Source of the DNA: a virus
Virus record (IMG/VR): IMGVR_UViG_3300012270_000008
Coordinates: 1 to 38,990 of that record
Strand: one strand, 5' to 3'
DNA: 38,990 nucleotides
In this document: piece after piece, positions 8,580 through 16,462 of the stretch
Position numbering within the stretch: the first letter of the stretch is position 1
Layout of the letters: each line of letters begins with the position of its first letter
Notes under the pieces: model-generated
What the model saw: only the letters and a program-made list of their open reading frames with translations
Told to the model about the DNA's origin: nothing
Databases searched by the model: none
Made by a program: the position numbers and the translations under genes

Positions 8580-8612
8580 TTTCAGGAATATATCATTGAG
8601 GTGCTATAGTCA
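8580..8612 (+). promoter_or_regulatory. Candidate early promoter of phuZ
   Basis: TTTCAGGAATATATCATTGA followed by GGTGC is the best copy of the window-wide element (core ATATCAT). It shares most of about 26 bases with the element at 32098-32123 and aligns with those at 10103, 27164 and 6091. TAGTCACA follows, as at the 6.1 kb copy. The phuZ start is about 95 bases downstream. Confidence 0.7.
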
Positions 8613-8651
8613 CACGCAGTTTTTACTGACAGCGTATGGCGAATAGAATGC

Positions 8652-8669
8652 AACTATTGCGCAATAGTT
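8652..8669. promoter_or_regulatory. 18-base perfect palindrome before phuZ
   Basis: AACTATTGCGCAATAGTT is a perfect palindrome with core TTGCGCAA, ending 25 bases before the phuZ ATG and just upstream of its TAGGAG ribosome binding site. A sister palindrome with the same core lies at the same distance before chimallin (17914-17931). It could be an operator or, in RNA, a hairpin by the ribosome binding site. Confidence 0.7.
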
Positions 8670-8694
8670 ACAAACGAGAACTTTAGGAGCAGAC

Positions 8695-9651
8695 ATGTCT
8701 AAGACATTAAGAATTTTCGGATGTGGCGGCGCCGGGATTAACCTGGTCAGTCATTACTTCGGCAAAGAAACAGCAGCTGGAACTGCAGAACTGGCACCAG
8801 CCTTGATCGACACCAGTCGGTCCAACCTCAGAGGCCGTAAGATCGACGAAGCTGCCACCTACCTGGTAGAAGGCCTGGACGGCTCCGGTAAGATTCGCTC
8901 AGAAAACTACGAGGAAATCAACAAAACGATCAAACAGATCTTGGTGCAGATACCCCCTGGGGATTTCAATCTGGTGGTCTTCAGTGCCAGTGGCGGTTCA
9001 GGATCGGTTGTCGGTCCTTTGCTGCTCAAAGCGCTCAACGAAAGAAAACTCCCTGCGATCGCTATTGTGGTGGGGACTGATGAGTCTACTATCGCTGCTG
9101 AAAACACATTGAAAACCATCAAGTCTCTGGAACTGGTTGCTAAGAACAGCGACCTGCCGGTGATCATGTCGTTCCACAAGAACGATCTGGGTGGCCGCCG
9201 CTCTGAAACCGACCGTGCCGTTTGGTCCGTCATCTCCTGCCTGAGTATTCTTACGTCTGGCGAAAACATGGAAATGGATTATCGCGACCTGGTACATTGG
9301 GTTCAGTACACTAAGGTGAACGGCGGGCGTTCTCAGTTGGCTACTATGCACGTAGCAACGTCCGCCGACCACATGAAACGCATCACTGCTCCGCTGTCCG
9401 TGGCCAGTCTGTACGGAGATCCCGACCAAGAACACTTGGCAACGTCTGCGGACTATCAGTCTGTGGGTTACGCCGATCTCTCCGGAACGGATTTTGACCA
9501 GGTACACTTCGTCATCGGCGTCAACGATCTTCAGCGTATCGGTCAAGACCTGAAAGCTCAGGTGTCAGGTATGATGGAAGAGCGTAACGCTCGAATCGAC
9601 GTGGATTCGCTGTTGGAAGACGGCGACAGCGAAGGCGATGTAGTTCTTTGA
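8695..9651 (+). CDS. phuZ: Phage tubulin PhuZ
   Basis: A 318-residue tubulin/FtsZ-fold GTPase. In phiKZ-like phages PhuZ builds the bipolar spindle that centres the phage nucleus and carries capsids to it. The nucleotide-binding N-terminus reads FGCGGAGINL (residues 8-17). The tubulin signature loop is SASGGSGS at 97-104, matching the GGGTG(T/S)G position of FtsZ and tubulin. GTDESTIAAENTLKTIKSL (128-146) lies where FtsZ has its T5/H6 region. The C-terminal ~25 residues are acidic (DVDSLLEDGDSEGDVVL), like the PhuZ tail that contacts the neighbouring subunit. Length is normal for PhuZ. ATG is preceded by TTAGGAGC. Leucine codons lean to CTG more than in neighbouring genes, a sign of high expression. 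Confidence 0.93.
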   Translation: MSKTLRIFGCGGAGINLVSHYFGKETAAGTAELAPALIDTSRSNLRGRKIDEAATYLVEGLDGSGKIRSENYEEINKTIKQILVQIPPGDFNLVVFSASGGSGSVVGPLLLKALNERKLPAIAIVVGTDESTIAAENTLKTIKSLELVAKNSDLPVIMSFHKNDLGGRRSETDRAVWSVISCLSILTSGENMEMDYRDLVHWVQYTKVNGGRSQLATMHVATSADHMKRITAPLSVASLYGDPDQEHLATSADYQSVGYADLSGTDFDQVHFVIGVNDLQRIGQDLKAQVSGMMEERNARIDVDSLLEDGDSEGDVVL

Positions 9652-9667
9652 TAAAACCGTTTGTATT

Positions 9668-9800
9668 TTTCGGACGCTGGTTTGCCGTCGCTTGTGGGAG
9701 ACTTAGTTACCTATTGAGTCTTGCCCTGGAACCGTTCTTGGTTCTTCCGGCGCTGGCGTCCGAAATGACGGATGGATGTGTGACGAGAGCGCGCATCCAT
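9668..9800 (+). ncRNA. Candidate structured non-coding RNA after phuZ
   Basis: A perfect 10-bp stem, TTTCGGACGC (9668-9677) with GCGTCCGAAA (9756-9765), encloses two hairpins: AGACT (9699-9703) with AGTCT (9717-9721), and GAACC (9729-9733) with GGTTC (9740-9744), forming a three-way junction. A separate 9-bp hairpin, ATGGATGTG (9772-9780) with CGCATCCAT (9792-9800), follows. It may be the 3' part of the phuZ transcript or a separately processed RNA. An 81-codon frame through it (9648-9893) crosses all stems and is not believed. Confidence 0.5.
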
Positions 9801-9921
9801 GTAAGCGTGGGTTGTTGTCGTCTGTCGGTGATTTTTGGGGTCGCGCCAGGCAATCGAACAGGTAACCCACTTGCTGTAATGAGGTCGTTATGAGACGACT
9901 GATCGTTTTGAGTAAAGCGGC

Positions 9922-10003
9922 AGGAAGTCGAGTTCTCTTTGGACACCGTGCTGTTTAGCACTGGCTCCATGTTGAGACTCGACTTCCTATATTTTTTTTG
10001 TCT
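9922..10003 (+). terminator. Long-stem terminator downstream of phuZ
   Basis: A 12-bp stem, AGGAAGTCGAGT (9922-9933) with ACTCGACTTCCT (9977-9988), encloses a smaller hairpin GTGCT-GTTT-AGCAC (9948-9961). ATATTTTTTTTGTCT follows. The large branched loop is unusual for a simple terminator; the whole 9652-10003 stretch is probably transcribed with phuZ. Confidence 0.75.
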
Positions 10004-10102
10004 TTGCTGAAAGCTCCTCAGATCGTCTCTGCTGCCATTCTATGTGAATCAGTACATAACTGCGCTTTTATATGTAATAGGCCGTACAGGCCACTCCAGA
10101 CG

Positions 10103-10130
10103 TTTTCAGGGATATATTATCCATGTGATA
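10103..10130 (+). promoter_or_regulatory. Candidate early promoter of the small-gene cluster
   Basis: TTTTCAGGGATATATTATCC followed by ATGTG matches the phuZ-type element (TTTCAGG, then ATATYAT) at the same internal spacing. The first gene of the cluster starts about 35 bases downstream. Confidence 0.65.
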
Positions 10131-10158
10131 GACATTCCTGACCGAGGTGAGACAGCCC

Positions 10159-10698
10159 GTGATATTAATCTTCAATGTCGATGAGCACCTTCACGACTTA
10201 AAGCATCATTTTGACTGTCCCAAGACGGCACTGCTACGAATAGTAGGATACCACCTGTACAGAGAATACCATCTCGATGCTGGTCTTCAATGCATGTATC
10301 TTGATAGACGCTATTCCCGGGAATACAGTCGATTCCATCTGTCGTTCTTACTTGAACTCAAACTGGTGGGCACGTCGATTGTGTACGGTGGTGCGTATTA
10401 CGGACGGTTGCAACTACATAAAACCGACCTCTGGGTCACTCTAGAGACGACTAGGATTGGAACGCATGCAGAACCCCCTCAAATCACAGCTGATGAATAT
10501 GCACGACTGGGCCGACATCACCACGGCACTCGTTCGTCAGTTCATCTACGAAACGCTCGAACCGCACACGACCCCATCGGACAAAGATACCGTGTCCCAG
10601 ACGTGGACAATGAAACAATCTATTCAGTGGGTTCAAGCGCAGTTAGACGACGAGTTCAATCGTCAAATGGCGTGGGCGAGCGCCACTACCGCCGCTGA
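10159..10698 (+). CDS. Small hypothetical protein with out-of-frame extension
   Basis: A 179-residue frame from the GTG at 10159, chosen because GAGGTGAG precedes it; a GTG at 10147 is the alternative. Residues 1 to about 100 look like a real protein (ILIFNVDEHLHDLKHHFD ... LWVTLETTRIG). The last ~75 residues (ARLGRHHHGTRSSVHLRNAR...) overlap the next gene by 233 bases in another frame and look like shadow translation. Both other frames have stops at 10442 and 10452, just where neighbouring paralogue-like genes end after a terminal beta strand. A lost stop or a one-base indel near 10440 is therefore likely. Function unknown. Confidence 0.55.
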   Translation: MILIFNVDEHLHDLKHHFDCPKTALLRIVGYHLYREYHLDAGLQCMYLDRRYSREYSRFHLSFLLELKLVGTSIVYGGAYYGRLQLHKTDLWVTLETTRIGTHAEPPQITADEYARLGRHHHGTRSSVHLRNARTAHDPIGQRYRVPDVDNETIYSVGSSAVRRRVQSSNGVGERHYRR

Positions 10699-10981
10699 CG
10701 ACGTCTTAATGGATTTCCTAAGCGAGCTGTTCTCTACCGAGCTGGGTCCTGAGATCACCACCAAGAAAAACCAAAAGAAACTTCTGAACAACCTCATCGA
10801 ACTCACCGACCCCGCAGTTATCGTGATAGGGGAAGCCGTTGCAGATCTGGTACAACCGAACCCCTGGATGGTGTGGAGTATCCGATACCGATATGACATC
10901 GCACTGATCGAACCCGACGACGACTATCGAATTAAAATCTTCAATCAGAAAGTTGAGGCTGGCGACTGGAAACTTAAGTGA
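10466..10981 (+). CDS. Small hypothetical protein, cluster member
   Basis: A 171-residue protein from the ATG at 10466 with an AGGA ribosome binding site. It is helical in the first two thirds (residues about 30-110), followed by strands (AVIVIGEAVADLV, WMVWSIRYRYDIALIEP) near the C-terminus. It overlaps the extension of the preceding frame and is followed 7 bases later by the next gene, so the two are probably co-translated. No family recognised. Confidence 0.7.
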   Translation: MQNPLKSQLMNMHDWADITTALVRQFIYETLEPHTTPSDKDTVSQTWTMKQSIQWVQAQLDDEFNRQMAWASATTAADDVLMDFLSELFSTELGPEITTKKNQKKLLNNLIELTDPAVIVIGEAVADLVQPNPWMVWSIRYRYDIALIEPDDDYRIKIFNQKVEAGDWKLK

Positions 10982-10988
10982 GGCGAGC

Positions 10989-11360
10989 ATGGTCTTTGAA
11001 TACGTTCACCGCATCAGCCTTTATGAAATTGGCAGCTACGTCCGTCACTACTTAGACGAACATGGGACAATTCCGATGAACGGTCGTCCTATGAATTATC
11101 TTTTAGAGATGCATCTGAATTTGCTCTTGTGCAACGACTTGAGTTATTTGGGCGCCATGCGACGCAAACTGCATCAATACTTATCACCACATCACGCGGA
11201 TACGTTAACCGATTTGGTTCACGACATGTTACTGTACGACACCCGACACTACTTAACGTTGGATGAGGGCGAAACGGTGATTGAAGTTAGTGTCAAGTCA
11301 AACTACGACGCGGTGGTGGTTGTCCACGAGCGAGACGGCGCGCACGCCCTCAACGACTAA
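10989..11360 (+). CDS. Small hypothetical protein, cluster member
   Basis: A 123-residue protein, MVFEYVHRISLYEIGSYVRHYLDEHG..., with ribosome binding site TGAGGCG. Helical N-terminal two thirds with many His and Tyr residues; the end is a beta pair (ETVIEVSVKSNYDAVVVVHE). It ends the first sub-operon of the cluster, before a clear terminator. Not recognised. Confidence 0.7.
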   Translation: MVFEYVHRISLYEIGSYVRHYLDEHGTIPMNGRPMNYLLEMHLNLLLCNDLSYLGAMRRKLHQYLSPHHADTLTDLVHDMLLYDTRHYLTLDEGETVIEVSVKSNYDAVVVVHERDGAHALND

Positions 11361-11370
11361 CCCCAACACA

Positions 11371-11397
11371 CGAGGACGGTTCCGACCGTCCTTTATT
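11371..11397 (+). terminator. Intrinsic terminator inside small-gene cluster
   Basis: GGACGGT (11374-11380), loop TCCG, ACCGTCC (11385-11391), then TTTATTCTC. Confidence 0.75.
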
Positions 11398-11413
11398 CTC
11401 ATTAGGTACTATT

Positions 11414-11935
11414 ATGCTGAATCGACCGATGCTACTTGACCTTTACGAGGCTTATGTTGATTTCCGGTCACGGATGACTGAGATACTTCGTCGGGAAACG
11501 TTGATGCATCCGATGAACGTCGTTATTGACGACTTCTTTCAAATCGCGATACACCGAGCCTCCGACAGCGTCTCGTTCTTTGACGACGCTGGAACTCAGA
11601 AGAAACACTTGCACCCAGTGGGTATACATCGAATCATGGTGTCGACTCACATGCAAGACATCTTCTTTGACGAGTTCACGGATTATGTATTTGAATGCAG
11701 TTACTTCGACAAAAACGCACTGGAAGACAGATTCATTCACCATCAAATTGCATCGTTGTGTGTACATGCTGTGGGTCAGATATTGCAATCCATCATGGCG
11801 GTGATCATTCAGACCAACGATGGTCGCATGTTCTTTCACCCAGACAACGCTACCCTTGACATGACGATGTCTGATCTGATCATTGACCCTATCCCAAATC
11901 GCCTGGATGTAAAAGTAACAGTGAGATTCGAATGA
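11414..11935 (+). CDS. Small hypothetical protein, cluster member
   Basis: A 173-residue protein, MLNRPMLLDLYEAYVDFRSR... It is helical, has a long hydrophobic helix (SLCVHAVGQILQSIMAVIIQ, about 119-138) and ends in a terminal strand LDVKVTVRFE. The layout resembles the 13656-14189 product (LAQIGVDVLVQLMIRTTEVM then TDVIVTIKLN), which suggests distant paralogy. Its stop overlaps the next start by ATGA. Confidence 0.7.
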   Translation: MLNRPMLLDLYEAYVDFRSRMTEILRRETLMHPMNVVIDDFFQIAIHRASDSVSFFDDAGTQKKHLHPVGIHRIMVSTHMQDIFFDEFTDYVFECSYFDKNALEDRFIHHQIASLCVHAVGQILQSIMAVIIQTNDGRMFFHPDNATLDMTMSDLIIDPIPNRLDVKVTVRFE

Positions 11936-12330
11936 GAGCTCATACCCCTATACGACGTATGATTCTGTCGATGTACGAATCGTTGACGTTCCTGACGGAA
12001 GTGTGTCATTTAGAGCCACATCTGGCTCAGGAACTGATCGAGCTGGTGATTCTGTCGCAGTGGTCCACGACCCGTATGAACGGGATCGAATGGATTCACC
12101 GGAACGGCCACGGATATACGACAGTGGATGAAGTTCTTGAAGACGCCTTAGAAGAGATGGCGTACACTGAAAATCTTCAAATACCCAGAGACCGTCTGCG
12201 CCACGCCGCGTTCGGTGTGTTGGTGGACCTGCCTGAACAGAAGAAGTACTGGGAAGAATTAAACGAACACGGCTCACTGGGTTGTCAGATTCACTGGCGG
12301 CGCTCTGACGTGTTAATTAAGTTTATGTGA
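11932..12330 (+). CDS. Small hypothetical protein, cluster member
   Basis: A 132-residue protein, MRAHTPIRRMILSMYESLTFL..., translated by ATGA coupling with the gene before. Helical, tryptophan- and glutamate-rich, ending in strands (LGCQIHWRRSDVLIKFM), again the helix-then-terminal-strand layout. Function unknown. Confidence 0.7.
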   Translation: MRAHTPIRRMILSMYESLTFLTEVCHLEPHLAQELIELVILSQWSTTRMNGIEWIHRNGHGYTTVDEVLEDALEEMAYTENLQIPRDRLRHAAFGVLVDLPEQKKYWEELNEHGSLGCQIHWRRSDVLIKFM

Positions 12331-12338
12331 GGTAATCT

Positions 12339-12722
12339 ATGCAAGGTACAATCATCTTGCCAACTGACCACGTCATGCAGGAATTCCACAACATGGCTAT
12401 GCGTATGCAGGCGTTGGACTTTGACGCGTATGAGTGCGTACGCATCGCTATGGATTCCTTGATCTTTGCTCAGAAGTATCCCCGCTCGTTTGAAACCGAG
12501 GTCTGTCTGACGTATGAGAACCGCGGCGTTCAAGACATGTCTATGGACGACATTAAAATTCTAAACGGGATGATGCGACTTCTGTATGAGAGACTGTATT
12601 GCGCACTCTGCTCGATGAGACTCTACGATTCAACGGGAAGACTGACGCATCAGTACTTCGAACTGAATCACGGAGACATCGTTGTTTCCGATCAAGCGTT
12701 TGATAACCAACCAACCTCCTAG
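12339..12722 (+). CDS. Small hypothetical protein, cluster member
   Basis: A 127-residue protein, MQGTIILPTDHVMQEFHNMAMRMQ..., with a GTGAGG ribosome binding site that overlaps the previous stop. Helical core (IKILNGMMRLLYERLYCALCSMRL) and a C-terminal strand (FELNHGDIVVSDQAF). Not recognised. Confidence 0.7.
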   Translation: MQGTIILPTDHVMQEFHNMAMRMQALDFDAYECVRIAMDSLIFAQKYPRSFETEVCLTYENRGVQDMSMDDIKILNGMMRLLYERLYCALCSMRLYDSTGRLTHQYFELNHGDIVVSDQAFDNQPTS

Positions 12723-12732
12723 GGAGATCGGG

Positions 12733-13089
12733 ATGCAAATCATCCTAACTGTGTCGTCGATCAAACCCGTGGTCGACATGGTGGAAGTTGACTTAGGTCA
12801 AGATGTCCCCGTAGATCGTTGCTCGGTACTGAACCGGATCAATGGTATGATCAATGAAGCTTTTGACTGCTTCCATTCAAGCGACGATATGGTCGAGACG
12901 ATTCAGAGAATGCTTGAAGACAACGAACTGGACGACGACGAGCTTTTGTTCGTGGCCCCGGAGGTGTATCTCTTTAAGTGTTTGCTGGAAGAACTCGAAA
13001 TCCATCCACTTACTCAGCAGAAAAAATTAAGTCTGCGATACGTAAGCGTTGTTGGGGTGTTTGGCGATTTCATGTTACACTACAAGTAA
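12733..13089 (+). CDS. Small hypothetical protein, cluster member
   Basis: A 118-residue protein starting MQIILTVSSIKPVVDMVEVD. The ATG at 12733 follows AGGGAG; the longer in-frame start at 12682 would overlap the previous gene and lacks a binding site. Acidic patch EDNELDDDELLF in the middle, helices after it, and a C-terminal strand region ending MLHYK. Not recognised. Confidence 0.7.
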   Translation: MQIILTVSSIKPVVDMVEVDLGQDVPVDRCSVLNRINGMINEAFDCFHSSDDMVETIQRMLEDNELDDDELLFVAPEVYLFKCLLEELEIHPLTQQKKLSLRYVSVVGVFGDFMLHYK

Positions 13090-13098
13090 GGAGCACCC

Positions 13099-13503
13099 AT
13101 GGCTACATCGGAACAATTCCAGATGGGCTCAGCCTACGACTTCATTACCTACGCTCCGTCGGTACTGGGATCGTTTAAGAACGTGAGAGTCACCGGTATT
13201 GTTGATTACCGCGGCGCTCAACAGTACATCGACCCTGCGTCGTATCACGCGAACGTGTTCAGCACACTACCAGCGAACAGTGCGCCCGATGACCATACTC
13301 GTTACTACTATTTGGTGGTCGTCCAATCTAACGGGACACGCACCGCCGTTGCTCTGCCTTGGATCGATGGTGCCAGCGTGGCAATTCGTGAGCGAGGTCG
13401 GGCAACTGTGAGTCTTGAAGATGTCGGACCGGACGATCTGGATCGCCTCAGACGGTCGTTGGCACACAACGGCTTTGTCATCGGTTCGATCGAATTGAAC
13501 TGA
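13099..13503 (+). CDS. Small hypothetical protein, beta-rich
   Basis: A 134-residue protein, MATSEQFQMGSAYDFITYAP..., with a strong AAGGAG site. Unlike its helical neighbours it reads as beta-rich with turns (RYYYLVVVQSNGTRTAVALPWIDGASVAIRERGRATVS) and ends with a helix and strand (LDRLRRSLAHNGFVIGSIELN). Function unknown. Confidence 0.7.
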   Translation: MATSEQFQMGSAYDFITYAPSVLGSFKNVRVTGIVDYRGAQQYIDPASYHANVFSTLPANSAPDDHTRYYYLVVVQSNGTRTAVALPWIDGASVAIRERGRATVSLEDVGPDDLDRLRRSLAHNGFVIGSIELN

Positions 13504-13598
13504 TTTAAGTTTAATTACGAACACAACCGTACATGATATGCATCGAAAAGTTCGTGACTGGTTTTCTTGAGCGTTGGCCAGATCCACGACGTTAGCTC

Positions 13599-13630
13599 CG
13601 GGGGGCCGTTTTGGTCCCCCGTTTTTTTTT
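13599..13630 (+). terminator. Strong intrinsic terminator
   Basis: A 9-bp stem, CGGGGGGCC (13599-13607) with GGTCCCCCG (13613-13621) including one G-T pair, loop GTTTT, followed by nine T. Confidence 0.9.
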
Positions 13631-13655
13631 CGCATCGACATTAAGAGTCCCTATT

Positions 13656-14189
13656 ATGTTAACTCTCATCATCGAGATGAACGACGTCATTGATGAGCTG
13701 TGTCTGAAGATCGATTCGATCCTTAAAGTCTCAGGTCTTGAGGTGGTCGACGATCTGACGAACGAACTCATGCTTATTAGCTTGGACTTTGCGACCACAG
13801 TCTACGAGTACATCGACAGTAACCGCCCGTTGAACGCGATGCAAGTGACGGACCTGCGTCAAGCATGGCATGACCAACGGTTTCATGAAACCTATCAAGG
13901 CGATTACTACACGGCTTTGATCGAGATGTGTAATGAGGAAAACGATGAACTCCGGCAATTGGCTCAGATTGGGGTTGACGTATTGGTTCAGTTGATGATT
14001 CGAACCACGGAGGTCATGTTAGCGCAGCCTGGGTGTCGTAACCTGATGCGGGAAATCGGGACTACCACCGATTTTTCAACGGGCAAGGATCTTCCTCTAT
14101 TAATGCCCAGTTTTACTCTGGCACCCAATTCTACCGATGTCATTGTCACAATCAAGTTAAACCCAGAACTCACCCATGCGGCTGCTTAG
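13656..14189 (+). CDS. Small hypothetical protein, cluster member
   Basis: A 177-residue protein, MLTLIIEMNDVIDELCLKID... ATG at 13656 chosen; the track upstream in frame runs through the preceding terminator. Helical throughout with a terminal strand TDVIVTIKLNPEL, like the 11414-11935 product. The stop codon lies inside the loop of the following terminator hairpin. Last gene before the DNA polymerase. Confidence 0.7.
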   Translation: MLTLIIEMNDVIDELCLKIDSILKVSGLEVVDDLTNELMLISLDFATTVYEYIDSNRPLNAMQVTDLRQAWHDQRFHETYQGDYYTALIEMCNEENDELRQLAQIGVDVLVQLMIRTTEVMLAQPGCRNLMREIGTTTDFSTGKDLPLLMPSFTLAPNSTDVIVTIKLNPELTHAAA

Positions 14190-14210
14190 GCCGCTTTATT
14201 TTTTGTCTAA
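14178..14210 (+). terminator. Terminator overlapping the end of the coding region
   Basis: GCGGC (14178-14182) with GCCGC (14190-14194), loop TGCTTAG that contains the TAG stop, followed by TTTATTTTTTGTCTAA. Confidence 0.75.
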
Positions 14211-14265
14211 GTTGTTTTTTTGGAAGCGACCACGTTATCGATATGCACACATCAGGAGGTGATAA

Positions 14266-16413
14266 ATGTCGTCTTTTTTCGTTAAACCCGTTGAAGAATA
14301 CCACCGTACCCTTGACATTCAGTCAGCGTATTTGAAAGACATGGCTACTGGCTTGGCTCGCGTTACCGGGCGATCCTTCGACGCTTGTTTTGAGTACGTG
14401 AAACAGGTCACGAGCGCGGGTGGTAGGCTGGCGTACGAAGACCCACCTATGAAGTACGTAGGTCGGAAGTCTTCAGGGGATAGGGTCCTTAAGGTAACAA
14501 CGTTCTTGAATTACATCAAGACTGTGGATCAACACCAATTGATTCTCGCTCCCTCAATGACGGTCTACCAGAACCCTAATGTAGAGAAGTCGGTGACGGC
14601 CATCTATATCGCTGAGAACATCAAGAAGCGATCGAAATCGAAGAAAGAAATGTTTGCTGCGAAAGAGGCTGGTAACAACTCCTTGCACGCGTTTAAGAAG
14701 AACGAACAACAGACGCACAAGATTAAGAACAACGCCTTGTCCGGTGCTCACTGTTCAGACTCAACGGTTTTGTACCTGGACACTATACACTCCAGTTTGA
14801 CATCAACCTGCCGCAGCGCCGCCGGTTACGGCAACGCAAATAATGAAAAGGTCTTGTCGGGTAATCGACACTACTGGTCGGCAGAGATTGTAATGGCCAA
14901 TATTCTAGCGGTGACCAATCACGTCAACTTCGAAGAGTTTGCTCAAGCGATGCAGCAGTACGACCTGATCGCACCCTCAATCGATGAAACCATGGAATGC
15001 ATTCAGTACAGTACAGATTTCTACTGGCGTGACCGAGGTAAGACGGATCAGATCCACCGCCTGGTTAGCGGTCTGTCTGACTTGGAAAGGGCGGCGTTTG
15101 TGTACACTGGCGATTTGTACCACCTGGCCAAACACAACCCCCAAGTGGTCCGGACGCTGCTTGAAGAAGTTGCGACCATCCCCGACGATACCGTTGAGAA
15201 CTGTGAACAGTACGTTAAAGGACTGACGGATGAAATGGGGGCTATGGTGTCCTTGCTGTGTGGTAAGTTCATGGGGGGTAAGAACATCTCGTCCTTCGAC
15301 GATTTAACCAAAGAGACCCAGAACCTACTCGGAGCGACCGCTAAGCGTTTGACGGAAACGCTTGAACATTACCGTCTGCTGATAAAGGTTTTGTTGGTTA
15401 GTGACGTTATGCCTGCGAGTATGGCCAATCTACCGAACATCATTCGACGTAACGCCATCACCTCCGATACCGACTCCACCATTTACACAGTACAAGACTG
15501 GTTGATCTGGTACGACGGTAAGATTTCATTTAACGAACAAGCCGTGAACATCGGTCATGCGGTGTCGTTTCTGTCATCGGCGTCAATCACTCACATCCTG
15601 GCGAAGATGTCGGCGAACATGGGTGTGGCTAAAGACCAATTACATCAGTACCAGATGAAGTCTGAGTTCTACTTTCCAGTGTTCGCATTGACCTCACGAG
15701 CGAAGACGTACTTTGCGCACGTAGGAGCCCAAGAAGGGCAGGTCTTTACGGAACCGGATTTGGAAGTCAAGGGCGCGGTACTTAAAGGTTCGGCGTCGCC
15801 GAAGTTCGTGATGGACGACGCGGATGCTTTGGTGAACGAAATCCTTGAAACGGTTGCCAGCGAGAAGAAGATTCAACTCACCCCGATTCTGGAGCGAGTG
15901 GCTAAAATTGAACAGACCATCATTGATTCGATCAAGCGCGGTGAGACGTTCTATTACAAACGAAGCGAAATCAAGACCGCAGACTCTTACAAGTTAGGAG
16001 AGTCGAACAGTCCTTACATGCATTACTTGTTGTGGACCGACGTCTTTGCTGACAAGTATGGGGCGATTGAATCCGTGCCGTATCGTGCTATTAAGGTATC
16101 GATCGATGCTGACTCTAAGACGGACTTCACTCGTTGGATTGATTCGTTTGACGATCCGGCCATTCGAGAAAAGCTTCTGATCTTCTTGAAGAAACACGGC
16201 AAAGATAAGTTAACCACAATCCAAGTTCCACAAGCCATTGCAGAAACCTCTGGCATCCCTCAGGAGATCGTTAACGGGGTTTCGTACCGTAAGGTGGTGT
16301 CTAACCTACTTGAACCACACTACGTGTTGCTGGAGACCTTAGGGTTCTACACAATCGACGACAACCAACTGCGATTGGTATCCGATAGCTACCTCCCAAC
16401 CAAAGCGTCATAA
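14266..16413 (+). CDS. B-family DNA polymerase, polymerase domain only
   Basis: A 715-residue protein proposed to be the replicative polymerase. Motif C is SDTDS (400-404). Motif B is K152-x3-N156-ALSG (Kx3NxxxG class) followed by a helix. A motif A-like segment LDIQSAYLKD has D17-x2-S20-x-Y22 near the start. No 3'-5' exonuclease motifs precede motif A, so proofreading, if present, must be encoded elsewhere. The roughly 240 residues between motifs B and C are much longer than usual. The last ~200 residues are thumb-like and helical. Ribosome binding site AGGAGGTGAT is near perfect. By recollection the phiKZ counterpart is gp44. Assignment rests on motifs and synteny only. Confidence 0.75.
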   Translation: MSSFFVKPVEEYHRTLDIQSAYLKDMATGLARVTGRSFDACFEYVKQVTSAGGRLAYEDPPMKYVGRKSSGDRVLKVTTFLNYIKTVDQHQLILAPSMTVYQNPNVEKSVTAIYIAENIKKRSKSKKEMFAAKEAGNNSLHAFKKNEQQTHKIKNNALSGAHCSDSTVLYLDTIHSSLTSTCRSAAGYGNANNEKVLSGNRHYWSAEIVMANILAVTNHVNFEEFAQAMQQYDLIAPSIDETMECIQYSTDFYWRDRGKTDQIHRLVSGLSDLERAAFVYTGDLYHLAKHNPQVVRTLLEEVATIPDDTVENCEQYVKGLTDEMGAMVSLLCGKFMGGKNISSFDDLTKETQNLLGATAKRLTETLEHYRLLIKVLLVSDVMPASMANLPNIIRRNAITSDTDSTIYTVQDWLIWYDGKISFNEQAVNIGHAVSFLSSASITHILAKMSANMGVAKDQLHQYQMKSEFYFPVFALTSRAKTYFAHVGAQEGQVFTEPDLEVKGAVLKGSASPKFVMDDADALVNEILETVASEKKIQLTPILERVAKIEQTIIDSIKRGETFYYKRSEIKTADSYKLGESNSPYMHYLLWTDVFADKYGAIESVPYRAIKVSIDADSKTDFTRWIDSFDDPAIREKLLIFLKKHGKDKLTTIQVPQAIAETSGIPQEIVNGVSYRKVVSNLLEPHYVLLETLGFYTIDDNQLRLVSDSYLPTKAS

Positions 16414-16415
16414 AC

Positions 16416-16460
16416 AGCGTGCTAGGCTAAGCAGGGTCGCCCTTGCTTAGCCTAGCCGCG
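16416..16460. terminator. Long-stem bidirectional terminator between convergent genes
   Basis: GCTAGGCTAAGC (16421-16432) with GCTTAGCCTAGC (16445-16456), continuing inward through AGGG/CCTT around a TCGC loop, about 16 bp in total. Neither side has a long T-run. It separates the polymerase gene from the leftward gene ending at 16463. Confidence 0.7.
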
Positions 16461-16462
16461 GT

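Noticed and set aside
9648-9893. Rightward 81-codon frame after phuZ
   Set aside because: It overlaps the phuZ stop and crosses all stems of the structured RNA, with no plausible ribosome binding site.
13528-13545. Leftward promoter-like GCATATCATGTACGG
   Set aside because: It resembles the ATATCAT element on the minus strand, but no leftward gene follows; possible antisense RNA start, too weak to call.
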